This document shows positions 26,071-41,393 of a stretch of DNA of 64,000 nucleotides, piece by piece. The position numbers were made by a program, and so were the translations under genes. How positions within the stretch are numbered: position 1 is the first letter of the stretch; each line of letters starts with the position of its first letter. Source of the stretch: Polytrichum commune (lineage: Eukaryota > Streptophyta > Polytrichopsida > Polytrichales > Polytrichaceae); the NCBI GenBank assembly GCA_950295325.1, contig OX485803.1:36535554-36599553 (forward strand), given 5' to 3'. The notes beneath the pieces are model-generated. The model saw only the letters and a list, made by a program, of their open reading frames with translations, made no database searches and was not told where the DNA came from.

Positions 26071-26569
26071 GGCCACATCACACACGAGCCAAGAGCCGTG
26101 ACCATGAAATTGTGAGAGCCCAAAAGAAAGTGTCCAAAGGCGGCCCCAACACACTTCCAAAAACACACAGTGTGGTCACGGGGCCTCAAGTGTAGTGTGA
26201 TGTCATATGTGACTGCACCCTCAACCGAATGCTATTTCAATAAACTTCTATTCATGTGGGGTCCTCACACACGATAAAATAGAATGAATCAAACGGTTGT
26301 GAGATTTTGGAGTGCCATGGTCTCATGGATTTGTGTTAGGCCTACCTCCAAGAGGTGGTTTTTTAAAATAATTCAAGTGACCATGAAACATGATCCATTC
26401 GATGCCATGTACGAAGCCATGTGGACCTTACATCCATCTTGCATTCACATACTCCGTTGGTCCCTCAAGCGTAGTGTGAAGTGAACTTGGACTGGCTCCC
26501 CCTTTTCCACCAATGAGAGTGCTTGGAGTGCAATGGTCACGGGCCCTCAGTCTCATGTGTGAAGTGGCC
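26071..26569. mobile_element. DNA element E, intact copy
   Basis: The left end GGCCACATCACACACGAGCC and the reverse complement of the right end, GGCCACTTCACACATGAGAC, are inverted repeats that continue through GTGACCAT. Flanks are CATAT (left) and CATAG (right), a one-mismatch 5-bp duplication. Length is 499 bp. A second copy at 36746-37693 has a perfect ATTAG duplication. No transposase is encoded, so it is non-autonomous. I cannot assign a superfamily. Confidence 0.78.
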
Positions 26570-27840
26570 CATAGTGGCCATTACATACAAGGAAAGTTCG
26601 GGTTTATTATTGAAAGATTATCCTTGTTCCTTGAAACTTAAGTTGGTATTTTAAGGTTGAGGGTTTAGGGTCCACTTCATGACGCCAATCACTTAACTAA
26701 ATAATGTCTGTTACTGTGGTAATTTCTCTAATGACACCCCTCATAATTTAATTCACAAAACCTTGCCATCCCAACTTAGTGTAGTCCTTCACCATGGCTT
26801 TCCGTCCCACTTTTGCAAAGAGGGCAATGAATGAACTAAAGTGAGTTGGGATGACAGTACTTGTAAACCACTCACCTGATGAAATATTGTCATAGATGAA
26901 TTAGATTGAAAATTGGACGAAAAACCCACCTAGTATGTGACAGTAATTACAACATTGTATATCTATGACGCCTAGTTTTTTTTTTATACAATGAATAATA
27001 ATTAATGCTAAATTTACATTTCGTGTAAGTGAGAGTGCACCACCGCTCTACAATTAGTATTGAGCAACATGAATAAAATCCGGTGACACTAAATACATTA
27101 CTTAGTGTCCTAGCCTACCATAAGTTGTAAAACACCTCTTGTGCATTTGGGAATTTTACAGTCTAGGTCACGCTAGTAGATTTGCAAAATTTTGGGATAC
27201 ACATGTTGTGTATGATGAGACCACTGGTAGAGGATATAAACTTATGAAAATTTTATTTAATGGTGCTTACACCCATAACAAATACATTTGGGATAGAAAA
27301 ACACAAAACCAAAATGTCACCGGTGAGCTTAGGAAATCCACCAAGACTAGATCAACACCGTAGGTGAATTGAAGAACCAAACTGCAAAATATAATTATGT
27401 TGATCTTAAAATAATTCAAAACAAGCGGTTAGTCGCAAGAGTGCTAGTTTGCCATGTTATTATCGTGCACACATGGTTGATTCCGTCGCATGTCCAACCA
27501 AGGCTAAACTTGACTCATTTTAGGTACCACTTTAGATCAACACTCATTTAACTCAGGGCAGAGCCAATATAAATACACACAATGGATTTGAATCCCAAGT
27601 GAACAAACATCATCCATACCAATACCCATACCGACAACTCCACAATTCATGATTCAAAAGCAAGCTTCCGTATTCAAACCGCTATTAGCCGTAACAATAA
27701 GTGCACCCAAGACACCCGTAGACCATGTTAGTTCAAGTGTGTTTGTGTTAGGTAGGTGTCTAAGTATGTACGTAACTTGGAATCTAACTTAGTATGGGTG
27801 ACACTAGCTAGCTATTCATCATTGGCCCCGAATAGAAAGC
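26570..27840. other. No recognised gene
   Basis: AT-rich. Contains TGTTACTGTGGTAATT and GATGAAATATTGTCATAGATG words shared with about 6735 and 40120-40180 (inverse), probably one decayed repeat. The 74-codon frame at 27139-27363 has no recognised domain. Confidence 0.4.
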
Positions 27841-27857
27841 CATGACATCCGGGTATT

Positions 27858-29567
27858 GTGTATACACCACAAAACCACACCCTTGGACCGGAAGGATACG
27901 CACATTGCATGGACATTATCGGCAATACCCTACAAATACCCACTATATTTAACACAACTGCATCACCCACACCAATAAACACCTCAGTAAATCATAATAA
28001 GAAATGGTCTCAACTCACATACCCGCCTCCCCCACCTACGACACAAACCACTAATATCCCACTAATCACCAACCAAGACATATGCCTACCCCTTAAATAC
28101 CAACCGCAATTTTGTTATTACACAGATGGGTCATTTATGCCACCCAAAGAAATAACCCAAGGGTATTGGAAACGAGAAAAAACAGGATATGGTATATGTA
28201 ACCCTTTTAAAAACCTCAAAATCGTAGAACGATTACCCGGACTCCAAAATATTCTACGAGCAGAATTAATGGCCATACATCACACCCTCCGCCTCCTCAC
28301 TACCACATACCGGAATGAACCAACACACATCTTCACAAATTGTCTTAATGTCTTATACCTCCTAAACACACAAACAAAACACCCAACCTTGCACAACAAC
28401 CACCCAGACAAGATGATACTTGAATATATAATTAAGATGTTACAATCCCGCACACAAACCACCACACTCCATAAAGTCAAAGCCCACACAAACATAAGTG
28501 GTAATGAACAAGCAAATAAATTAGCCAAAATGGGATGTATATTAGAACATAGAGATGTTGTAGCAACATACGAACACGTACACCCCACGCCATACTACCT
28601 CCAAAAGGACTGGTGGCACTCAATGCAAGAAACACCAGATAAAGGCCCCATCTGACACCTTGGTAAATACATCCTTAAACATGACAAAAAGCATAATCTA
28701 ACAATTATAGCAACTCAAACACACCAATTACATAAATGGCTCGACAACAAAGAAATCGACAAAGCATTATCAAACGACTTTTGGAACAACCTGGTTATCA
28801 CAGATAAACAAAAAACATGCCTAGTAAAATTTCGAACCGGACAATATGTGGGACATGCTCGGAAACAACTCTTCTTTGGTAGAACCGCATATCCATCTCA
28901 TACATGCCCAATCTGCAACTCATCAAAAGCAGATACATGGCTACATATACTCCTTAAATGCAAGCAACAACACATCCATGCACTAATAACTAACAGACAT
29001 AACAAAATTCGCAAACTTCTCGTCTCAAACAAAATAACAAGACACTATATACTTATGAATGCAGGCACATACAACGTATTACCCCAAGAAAATACAATAC
29101 CCACATGGCTACTCCCGTGCACATGCGGCACCCAAAGATGTCATTGCAACGCTAGGCTCAAACCCGACAGACTATGCGTCTTTGGCCATCCATACAATTC
29201 CCTACCATTGGAAGCACCCACACCGGAAATCACCATACAATTCATCGAATTCACATAATGTTATGACAGATTCTCTGCCGAAACAAGAGAAAGGAAAATT
29301 ACAAAATACCAACCACTCATTAACAACCTCATAACAAGAGGATGGAATGCAACTCCACTCATAGTACTAGCATCAGGTGCCAGAGCCACAACTCACATCC
29401 CCTCGATGAAAGAACTAGAAACAAAGCTTAAACTCCCCACATCACAAATTAGGAACACATTCAAACAAATCAACACAATTGCCATACAAAACGCACACTC
29501 GATTTTAATCCATAAAAGACAGATAGAAAATAGACAACCTATCATAGATTTACAAAACCATTTTTAA
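27858..29567 (+). pseudogene. LINE (non-LTR) ORF2 C-terminus: RNase H plus zinc knuckle
   Basis: One reading frame of 570 codons runs through here, broken only by TGA at 28653-28655 and TAA at 29256-29258, and ends at TAA 29565-29567. It encodes an RNase H domain with YYTDGSF (first Asp), ILRAELMAIHHTLRLL (Glu) and KVKAHTNISGNEQANKLAK (the His-containing C-terminal motif). A CCHC-type knuckle CPICNSSKADTWLHILLKC (about 28909-28965) follows, then a conserved tail containing SGARATTHIPSM. This order is that of the end of LINE ORF2. The reverse transcriptase is absent upstream, as expected of 5'-truncated insertion. Two RNase H Asp positions read Asn (IFTN and EQAN), so it is dead in several ways. 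Confidence 0.85.
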
Positions 29568-29800
29568 TCCTATGGACCCAACACACTCTCTTCCCAAAGC
29601 CCATGGTACCGGTTAAACCGGTAAAAGTCACTTGCTACTAACATAGTGTCTACTCCCTGCAAAGGGTGAAGTAGTATTACATCCAATGCCACTACCTTGG
29701 GGTATGGCTGAGGACGTCCTACAAACAGACACTCTATTCACTCCGGGCCCCCTCACAGGGGTTGGACTTCTTCTTCTTCTTCATCATCATTGGCCTGCAA
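29568..29800 (+). repeat. Probable LINE 3' untranslated end with (TTC)n tail
   Basis: After the final stop, a GC-richer segment with ACCGGTTAAACCGGT (palindromic, about 29609-29623) and CCCCCTCACAGGGG runs to CTTCTTCTTCTTCTTC at about 29767-29782. A simple-repeat tail is typical of LINE 3' ends. I could not find a matching target duplication. Confidence 0.45.
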
Positions 29801-31634
29801 CATCACTACTCTTAATTATCTTGCAATCCGTGGTGACAAGTTAATGAGCCTATGGAAGGTCAACTAATATTATATATAATCTTGAATTGGTTTTGGTTGG
29901 ATTCACACCAAGCAACCTACTCTAAACGGTGTATCTATTTGACTCGTTCTATCCTAAGATGCAATCCTCTTTCAATGCCAACAAGACCCAACAATAGTTA
30001 AGGTAATTTGATCATAGAAATTGTGTTCATAAGTGAAGAGTGACGATCATAAGTGTAGCTATCACACAACTACCATAAATGTTTGTTAGACGAATGTGTC
30101 TGTAATGAGTGGTTTTTTTTTTTTTGTTTGTCATGATTTTTGAATCTCAACGTAGACTTTACAAATAGGATTTTTCTTGGACCTGCAAATGTGATGCGAG
30201 ATTCTAACAAGAAAAGAGCCCACCCACCGCAAGGTAGGTAGTAAACCCCACCCTACACCAAGGGGATTCTTGAAAAGGGTAGAGCCAACAGGTTAAAATT
30301 CATGTTGGACTGTCCGATGTTGATTTTTTTATTTTTTTTATTTTCTTACAACAATCTATCCAAAAAATCAATTTTTTATTATGCTTTTGTAAATTTTCAA
30401 AGTCAAAAGTCTCAAAGACGTGAGTCAACTAGGTTACCCTCCCCCCCCCCCCCCCAATTTGTTACTATTGAACTTAGAATGCTTAACAAATCAATGAGTA
30501 TGTAGTGCAATCTACCTATAGTCATTGGAGCATCCAATGATGTGCCTCAAGCTCTACATTACTAACATGTTTTTGGCTCTATTCTTGAGGTTCTTCTTGA
30601 GATATGTGCATAAGCTATCACCGTACTTTTGTCATTGTTGCAGATGCTCTGAGCAAACATATAGAGAAACCATCAACGAGGTTCTTAGTTACGCTATTTT
30701 TGGTGGTTGCTAGTAGTGCTCCCAATTGAATGTATGAATATTTAGATTCCAAAAGATGGATCAGTGTTCTACACAAGACTTGAGAATCGAACATCATGAT
30801 ATTCTAGAATGTACATTATGTTTGATATTCAATTGGTTTGTTGTCTTTGGGCATCTGAGACATGCCTTATCAACTGGTAGTTTTTTTTAACACAAGTGTA
30901 AAGAAACAATGTGTAGATCAACGTCTTTTACATATAAACCTCAATATGACATTGTCGCAAAGCCATCGCAAACATTGCTCAAGAGTCACAGTTCAAGTCC
31001 ATGCGGGGTGGTAGGGAGATTTATCCATTTTTTTTAATGCCACCATCAAGAATGATGGGAAATTTTAATAAACTTGTCAGATGAGATGAATGTTAGATAT
31101 TTGGCCTCATTAAATTGTTGACTTTCCTTGGAGGGAGGGTAACAACATAGGGAAACATTATATACCTTGGGGATATTTAATTTCAGTCAAATCAACCCCT
31201 AAATTGTCTAATGGAATTCAATTAGAATAGAATTAAATACGAGCTTGGAACAGACCAGTTTTTACTGCACCCCCACAGCAGTTGTCATGAACCGAAATCT
31301 GTATCACAACATGAAATTCCACATGTTCTTGTATTTGCAAAGTACTAAAATTGAAGATTATGTCTCGAATGTGATCATAACTTGATGAGCGGAACCTCAA
31401 CATGAGATTAATAGCACAATCCTGGTCTCAGCTGTAAATAGTACCAGGAAGTTTATTGGATCATCCCACCTTGAATTCAGTGGTCACTAGATTTGCCATG
31501 TGAAGAAATGAGCATTTTCTCCTATAATTCCTATAAAAGAAGGGTAGGTAAGTCCAATTCGGCTGCAGGATTTCTGGGACTGATATAAATTGTAGTACGA
31601 ACTAAAGACTCTAGAAGTGCATGGGATTGTAGAA
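29801..31634. other. No recognised gene
   Basis: AT-rich DNA with a T run at 30111-30125 and a C run at 30441-30456. Parts of 30400-30530 resemble repeat R. The last 200 bp lie just downstream of the phytoglobin stop and should hold its 3' untranslated region and polyadenylation site, which I cannot place. Confidence 0.4.
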
Positions 31635-34334
<2,700 letters not shown>

Positions 34335-34610
34335 CGGAACAGACACAATTTTACGTACACCACTTAAATTACGTCGACTAGCTATGAACCCAAAATGTCG
34401 CGGTGCAGATACACAAGAAGATGAAGATCAATCAGCCGGCAAATGCTACGTCTGGCTCACTCGGATGCGATGTCAAGTTACTTTGCATCCAAATGTATCA
34501 CTGGGTGATTGGCGCTCGATGCTCAGCTTGAAATTAACTAATAACCTGTAATGAATGCGGGGTTGTGATGATGTGATTTGATGGGCTTGAACTTCTGTTT
34601 GGTGTGTTTG

Positions 34611-34620
34611 ATTTATATAC
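34611..34620 (-). promoter_or_regulatory. TATA box of the phytoglobin gene
   Basis: Read on the minus strand the sequence is GGGTATATAAATC, a strong TATA box 277-286 bp upstream of the start codon. A transcription start near 34580 would give a 5' leader of about 245 bases. No low-oxygen response element was identified with confidence. Confidence 0.5.
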
Positions 34621-34639
34621 CCTGCCTGATTGTGAACTG

Positions 34640-36654
34640 TTGGTGTTTCCGACTCGAAGTATCCACGGAAGCAGCGGCAGCATCCTGGACGCTGGCATCA
34701 CAATCGCAACCTGCGAGCAGAACCCAGAAGCTGAGTTGCCAAGGAAATTAAATTAGGGCACACTTCCATGGCCATTACTAGGGGACTCTTGAGCGGGGTA
34801 GGCCCCACGGGCTCAAATTCACGTCAGATTTTGGGGTTGCTCAACGCTTTGTTGTTGTTTTTTCTTTTCTTTCTTCCACGGCCAAGGCTACATAGCATGG
34901 TTCAACATGATGAAACTATTTTGTGGGGGCCAACTATGATTCTTGAATCGTACACTACGATTATGCAGTTTCAAATCGAATCTCAACGAGCACAACAACA
35001 TCAAACCGAGTCTGGGTGAACACAGCTCATCATCTATCGAGGAATGTTCTGTATGCTCGCACTTCTTTGAGTTGGGCCTTCACCAACATTACTGAGGCGA
35101 AGGGGGCTTAGGGGAAACATGGTCCCCATAGATATGTGGTTAATTCATCTCAAGTAGATTCTCCTAGACTACATTTTGGATTTCTAATGTTGATTATGGG
35201 GCCAACCCATCTTATAAAAGAAAATTACATATTATGATTGACTGTCTTATAATTGGGTGCATTGCCACCTTGGATAATGTTGTTGGTGGGGGCCTAGCTC
35301 AACGAGGTGGGTGTCTAGCCCTAGCCCACTTCTAGAGGGGGGATTTGGCAAAGCAAAGAGAGTAAGCCAGTGTTACATGGTCACTCTAACCCTTTTAGTG
35401 CTGGAGAGAACCCCACGGGCTTGAGCTCTCAAAAAGACACACCACCATAGGGCCACTGAGTTCACATTTTTCATCGGTTCTCCCCCCACTTGGCATGGAG
35501 ATCATCCAATGTGCTAAGAATTGTAAGTGCAAGTCTCAATCAATTTCATGTTGTTTTGGATGCCAATGCTCCAAAGATGTTTCAAAGCTCATAAAAGGTC
35601 ACTAAGACTTGACAAAGGAAACAAATTTAAATGTTCGTTCAAGCCGTTCCCAATTATGTTGACAACTAGGTCTAGAATACTTAATATATTTTGAGCACAT
35701 AGTCCAATCCCTTCTGATTATGTGTCTTTTGGGTGTTTGTTCTTACAACCACACCTAACCATGCATCATTAGAATATAGACATTCAATTAGAAAAAGACG
35801 ACTATGAAAAGCTCACTTACCTTAGACAAGTTTGTTGATTACGGCAAGACTTTGATAGAGCATGTTGAAGCATCTTGTTTGTCAAGCACCAAATCCATGT
35901 GCACATGGGAGGGGCAACAAAAAAAATATATAGATATATAGATAGATAGATAGATAGATAGATATGAGAACATGAAGATGGGGCCAAAAATCATGAGATC
36001 AAGTTGTCCAAGGTCCACTAACTAGGTTGGAAGTTGCCACAACGATTTGAGAAAATATAAAGTAACTTACACTCAATTTTACAGTGCAGTCTCTACCGCA
36101 TGATGCAATTCCACTCGTATTCCTCCTGGCTTTGAATCCACTTAAGAGGTAATTACTTCTTAAGAAGCTAGTATGTAACACGATAAGGGACAACCCTTGA
36201 ACAACACAAAGCCAACATGCCCATGTTCACATAACATTAGTTAGGTTCATAGCAATGTTTTGTGGGACTCACAGTATTCTATGTGGTATTCCACATTTAA
36301 TTTGAATGTCAATCCCACAGAACATTGTTATGGATTTGAGTAATGTTATGAAAAGCACTGACTTTATTTTATAATTTTATAATTTTATAAAAAAAAAATC
36401 ACTCTATTCTTGCAGTGCCCACACCACAACCTTCTTTGCACTAAAACTGAAGGGGCTCCAGAACATGAGAGCCCGAGGAGCCAGCAGATTTGACATGTTA
36501 AAAAGTAGGGGTTGTTCTAGGTATAAAAATAGTTTTTCAAGCATGCCTCAAAGTTATGTATGTACCCAAGTAGTACGTAATGTTATTAGCTGACTGGGCT
36601 CCAGTACTCTGACCCTTGCAGAACTGAAGGGGCACCGAAAGCCAATGAAGACTA
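34640..36654. other. No recognised gene; (GATA)n microsatellite
   Basis: The first few hundred bases are upstream of the phytoglobin promoter. A partial copy of repeat R lies at about 35640-35820 and a (GATA)n run at about 35936-35964. No frame shows a recognisable domain. Confidence 0.45.
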
Positions 36655-37227
36655 CACTCATAATCCCCATTAGTGAGGGAGGGCTAATAGTGCATGTGGG
36701 AAATTAGTGAAGGTCATACTAAATTTCTTTCCGCTATGAAATTAGGGCCACTTCACACATCAGCCAAGAGTCGTGACCATGGAATTGTGAGAGTCCAAAA
36801 GAAAGTATCCAAAGGTCATTCCAAGACACCTCCAAAATCATGTATTGTGGTCACGGACTCTCAAGTGTAATGTGAAGTCATATGTGACTAGGGCCTCAAC
36901 TAAATGCTATTTCAATGAATTTCTATTCATGCGGGTCCTCACATATGATAAAATAGAACAAGAAAACGGTAGAACCGTGAGGCTCTGTCCTTTACTATGA
37001 AAGACTACAATTATAGTTTTCCACTTTACTCATGCCAATCCATGGCTATTTACTATACCAAACCTTTCTTGGATTTTGTGCACCTTCTTCTCAAATGCAT
37101 GTCAAGGATTTTGATATCACCCGAAATTTTTAGAATAAATAATCAAGAATTGCCGAAATAACTACAGTTAACTAGATTTCTTTCAATGCATTTTAGGGAG
37201 CAATTATAGTTCTATATATACATATAC

Positions 37228-37266
<39 letters not shown>

Positions 37267-38005
37267 TATACATATATAATTATAGTTAACATCCACATTA
37301 AATAAAGTGGACCAAAAATAACAAGAACAAGTAGCGTCCAAGTGTGAACGCAAAGTGGTTAGGAAATTTGCTCTTGAAACGAAGAAGTTGATGCATAGCC
37401 TCTGTCCTACAGACAGAGCCAATAAATCAACAGTTGTGAGCATTTGAAGTGGTTTTGTGTTAGGCCTGACTCCAAGAGGTGTTTTTTGAAAATAGTCCAG
37501 GTGACCATGAAACATGATCCATTCAATGCCACATAGGAATCCATGTAAACTTTACATCCATCTTGCATTCACATGCTCCGTTGGTCCCTCAAGTGTAGTG
37601 TGAAGTGAACTTGGACTGGCTCCACCTTTTCCACCAATGAGAGTGCTTAAAGTGTATTGGACATGGGCTCTCAGTCTCGTGTGTGAAGTGGCCATTAGTG
37701 TCACCAAAAGATCTAGGAAGTATTGTTCATCTCAAAGTCATTCATTGAAAATACTATTCATAGTAGTATTGTTCATCCTAACATTATTCAATGACAAGCG
37801 TGTGTTTGCGTATAAATGTTCCTATCACTCTACAAGCATCTTAGAGCACACATTAATTTTCTTGAAATGTATGGTAAATGAGCATGTATTCATGAATTTA
37901 GTATCACTCAATAAAAGTTTCAACCCTCACTAATTTTGAATTTTGGCAAAGCAATGCATATTTCAAGAATTAGTACCACATGCACTAATTAGGATAATCA
38001 TTGTG
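36655..38005. mobile_element. MITE-like element, long form, copy 2, split by element E
   Basis: The outer ends CACTCATAATCCCCATTAGTG (left) and CACAATGATTATCCTAATTA (complement of the right) are inverted repeats. The interior matches 15645-15995, including GCATGTATTCATGAAT at about 37882 and TATCACTCAATAAAAG. It is interrupted at 36746-37693 by element E. A TA precedes the left end. Confidence 0.75.
36746..37693. mobile_element. DNA element E, nested copy with a third insertion inside
   Basis: It starts GGCCACTTCACACATCAG and ends in the complement. It is flanked by a perfect 5-bp duplication ATTAG at 36741-36745 and 37694-37698. Compared with the 499-bp copy at 26071-26569, it carries about 440 extra bases at about 36985-37425. 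That extra DNA has GGCTCTGTC near its left end and GACAGAGCC near its right end, and includes a (TA)n(CA)n run at about 37220-37266. So this is a third-level insertion. Confidence 0.78.
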
Positions 38006-38039
38006 GGCTTTCTTCCATAAATCGGACATAAGTTAAGGT

Positions 38040-38400
38040 AGGTGGGTCTTGAATGGTTACTTATCTGAATCGGACACATGTATTTGAGTGGTATGTGGTT
38101 AGTTGTGCCTCCAAGAACGGAGACCCAAAAGGCATCATGTGTCTACAAGAGATTAGATTGCATGTTCAAAATACGATAATCGTTCTAGGCTTAATAATCA
38201 AGGAGACCTATATGACCATTTAATAAGCACGAGAATTCTCACTTTGATGATGAATAAGATATTCATATTAGGTCCAAAAATTAAAAGAAAAGTGGCTATG
38301 GCCTCAATTTGGATTTGCTCACCATCTCGTACTAATTGCATGTTTCACATCCTAGGAGAAGTGAGCTAGTAAAAAAAACCTAACCATTTAAGACCCATCT
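38040..38400 (-). repeat. Dispersed repeat R, inverted copy
   Basis: It matches the copies at 13070 and 25090: GTATGTGGTTAGKTG, CTACAAGAGATTRGATTGCA, GACCATTTAATAAGCACGAG and GATGAATAAGATATTCAT. It is non-coding. Confidence 0.6.
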
Positions 38401-39017
38401 ACCTTACTACAACTTCCGGAGAGGCTTCAAGTCTTCTTAAGGTGGAGGGTGCTAAAACCAACACCCCACCCAAAACCAACACAAGTAAACACCTCCCAAT
38501 TGCCAACACTATACCACCCTGAACCATTCCCCATGGTGTAGGAGTGTATGGGCCCAAGGAGTGACGGTTTTAGGTGCCATTAGTGGCGCCGCCTCATAGC
38601 AGCCTTCACTACCTCCATGTAGGGTAGGTAACGGACTCCATTCTATCTCGGGTTGGTTCAAGGTTTCTTTAGGGTGGCTTTTCAATGCCTATTCTAGCCA
38701 CTCTAAACACATGGGGTACGGTTCTAGCCATTCTATTCACAAAGCCAAAGAGGTAGGACCACAAAGCACACCAGGGGGTCGGTTCTTGGGATGCAAGAGG
38801 GTCAATACCCAGGATGCAAGGTGACGGTTTTGCAAGCGAACCAGGTGAGAACGTGGAGGTGGTCATGTGGCTTTGCGCACCACTACTAGTTTGGGCTTTG
38901 ATCTAGCTTGGGTGTAGTACCCAACTATATAGTGTTGGTTCTAGACAATGAAGGTGGGGTCCTCATCATATGCAAGGTCATCATACGTGGGGCCTTTGAA
39001 TTGGCCTAAGCAAGCTA
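38401..39017. other. No recognised gene
   Basis: Moderately G+C-richer text with repeated ACCAACACCCCACCC words. The 65-codon minus frame at 38669-38866 has no domain. Confidence 0.4.
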
Positions 39018-39319
39018 CACTAAATAGGATAATTAGTGTTGATAATATTTAATGTTGTTACCACCCTACCCTTCTCAACACTAATTTTTAATTTTTTGAC
39101 AAATAATGTTAGAAGATATCTTGAAACTCTCCTTTCATCGTTGTTTTTTTTTCCATATCCTTACTAACACTAAATTCGAACATATAACTTCCACATATTA
39201 CCATAGTTGATATTTAGTGTTTGAGTTTACATTTGATGTTACTTACTTTCAAAGGGTTATTGATATTTAGTGTATGCGTTCGTATTTAGTGTATCAAACA
39301 CAAATTATCCTATTTAGTG
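39018..39319. mobile_element. TA-flanked MITE, CACTAAATAGG family, copy 1
   Basis: The ends CACTAAATAGGATAATTAGT (left) and CACTAAATAGGATAATTTGT (complement of the right) are near-perfect inverted repeats, and TA flanks both (39016-39017, 39320-39321). Internal words GTTTGAGTTTACATTTGATG and CATAGTTGATATTTAGTG recur inverted in the copy at 42783-43090. Length is 302 bp and there is no protein. The layout fits Stowaway-like, Tc1/mariner-related MITEs. Confidence 0.82.
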
Positions 39320-39413
39320 TAGTGATTTTGACTTTGAATATTCATCAAGTATTCAATTGAAGATAAAAAAAAATGTTTTCTTTCTTTCTTTATACCTATG
39401 TTTAGTCCAAAGG

Positions 39414-39453
<40 letters not shown>
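39414..39453. repeat. (TA)n microsatellite
   Basis: About 38 bp of alternating T and A. Confidence 0.95.
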
Positions 39454-39457
<4 letters not shown>

Positions 39458-39514
39458 ACATAGCAAAATGTATATGCAATAACTTAAAGTTTTGGTTTAA
39501 GCATCCTCTACCTT

Positions 39515-39675
39515 ATAGCCCATTCACACTACCTGGTGCGGGCCACCAGTGAACGCTTCCCTACCAACATTGCTTACATCCAGTGGCTCCCACTGACTAA
39601 ACCTACTCCAAAAGTGACCCATGCTGGTAGGAACTGTTCACTGGTGGCATGCACCAGTAAGTGTGGGTGGGGTAT
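39515..39675. mobile_element. Short inverted-repeat element
   Basis: Left CACACTACCTGGTGCGGGCC and ACCAGTGAACGCTTCCCTACC are matched at the right by the inverses of GGCATGCACCAGTAAGTGTG and GGTAGGAACTGTTCACTGGT, giving arms of about 50 bp. It is about 160 bp long and non-coding. I could not define a target duplication. Confidence 0.6.
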
Positions 39676-41380
39676 TAGTTACATTCATAAAACGTACGTT
39701 AGTTTCTAGGCGTTTGTTATCGTCAGCAGGCTCATCAGCAATGGTCTCAGGGTCCACAAAATTGATGTAAAGTAGCGTAAGCTAAGTTAACTTTCTCACA
39801 AGACCATTCCCCAATAGTCGACTCTAATTGTAGGCTTGGGGTAGAGCTTTTATAGTGGCCGCCCACACAGTCTCATCCCCAAGTGGATGAAGAGGTCCAT
39901 CCAAATTGTGACCCCTCGGAGTTTGTGTTTGGTTTATTCCAAATGGACCCCGTTAGAGAAAGGTACTCGTATGGTGCTAAAACCAACACCCCACCCTATA
40001 CCATCATTTTGAAGTGTTGGGTAATACTCCTTTGGACTTCATAGATGTGCAAACTCAAGTTTCACGAAGGTTCCAACCTTCACTAAACGTGATATTTAAT
40101 GTCATATGGTATTTTAAGTCACTACGGTAACTTTTCGGATGACACTTCTTATGAACAGGTGAACAAACATTGTCATGGATGATGGAAGAGTTTCATCCAT
40201 TGGTCCAAACCCTACCTTCTCTTGTTGGCTACTCTTCTCTTGGTTCCGTCTCCACCCTAAGGATTCCTTGTTTGCTTGAGAGTTTGCTCCATGTGATGCG
40301 ATGCGGTTGTTTCTTGTGGTATTAGGAGTCGAAGGGTGGGGAAGATGGTTATGGAGGTGATGTGTTGGTGTGTTGTTTGTGTGGCAATGTTTGTACTCTA
40401 TTCCTTGCATAAATTAGGGTAAGGGTTTTGCAACGGGTTCCTTTGGTATAGTTGTCATAGGAATGTGGAGAGTGGTTTTTAAAAAAAAAATTATCTAGTG
40501 TTGTCATTTTTCATTTCCTCCCCTATATTAAAAACAATTTGTGGCTAGGGTTTTTATCAAGACCTCTATGTCTATATGCAGGTACCTTATAATGTTATGA
40601 TGATTCTCGGTGTGGCAACGTGTTTTTTTGACCTAGAGCACAACCTTTCCTTTGTAGAACTCTGCTATACCCCTTTCTTAGAGGGCCGAGTATTGAGAAT
40701 ACAGTCGGTTTGCTCTGATCAGTCTCATTTGCAAAGCTCGATGTGGATGAGAATGTCATTACAAAGTTGATTCAATTCAGAGTGTTGTTGACTTTGAAGA
40801 GGGTCCTTACAAAGACTACTATACAAATAATGTTCATCTTGGTCAGCACATTTCAGCAGGTCTATTGACTATAGATGTTCAATCTATCTCCATCATCTTC
40901 GTACTATGTACAACACCACCGAAACTTTGGATAGGAATGACTATATGTGAGGTTTTGAGAGAGGTACACATTTGCCTTGAAAGCTTTACACTCATTTTGG
41001 CAATATGCCTTTTCTTTTCATACTTACCACGGCATCATAGTATCACATTTGCAAAATGGATCTAGAAGCGCTCTTCCTTTTTCTTTCTCACTGTCATTTT
41101 AGGTTTAATGTCTTAAAGGGCACAACATCTTGCTTCTGAAACTATGCATGACGCCAACCGAATTTATCCGGCTGAGAGTGGTTTTCTTTGAAACTTCCAC
41201 AACACACTGGATATAATTTATTCTATACAAGCTTGATCAATTTTTTGAGAAATTATGTGGGCCATATTAAGTGTTTTCTTTTATTATCTTCAATTCTATA
41301 GTTTTGAGACATGGCCATCATAAGGATAGTTGGTATTGGCCACCTTCTTCAAGCTTATGTGGGTTTGGGTTGCAACATGT
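39676..41380. other. No recognised gene; possible LTR upstream of the primer site
   Basis: The last several hundred bases before 41380 may be a 5' LTR, because a tRNA-like primer site follows, but no matching second LTR exists in the window. Around 40120-40230 a repeat shared (inverse) with about 6735 occurs. No coding region recognised. Confidence 0.35.
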
Positions 41381-41393
41381 GGTATCATAGCAA
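41381..41393 (+). other. Possible LTR-retroelement primer-binding site
   Basis: TGGTATCATAGCA matches the initiator-methionine tRNA 3'-end complement used by many plant LTR elements (TGGTATCAGAGC) with one mismatch. It is preceded by ...CAACA TG, as an LTR end plus two-base spacer would be. About 45 bp later a lysine-rich frame begins (ATGATGGTGAAAACTAGG), but it soon meets stops. It is a decayed remnant at best. Confidence 0.35.
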
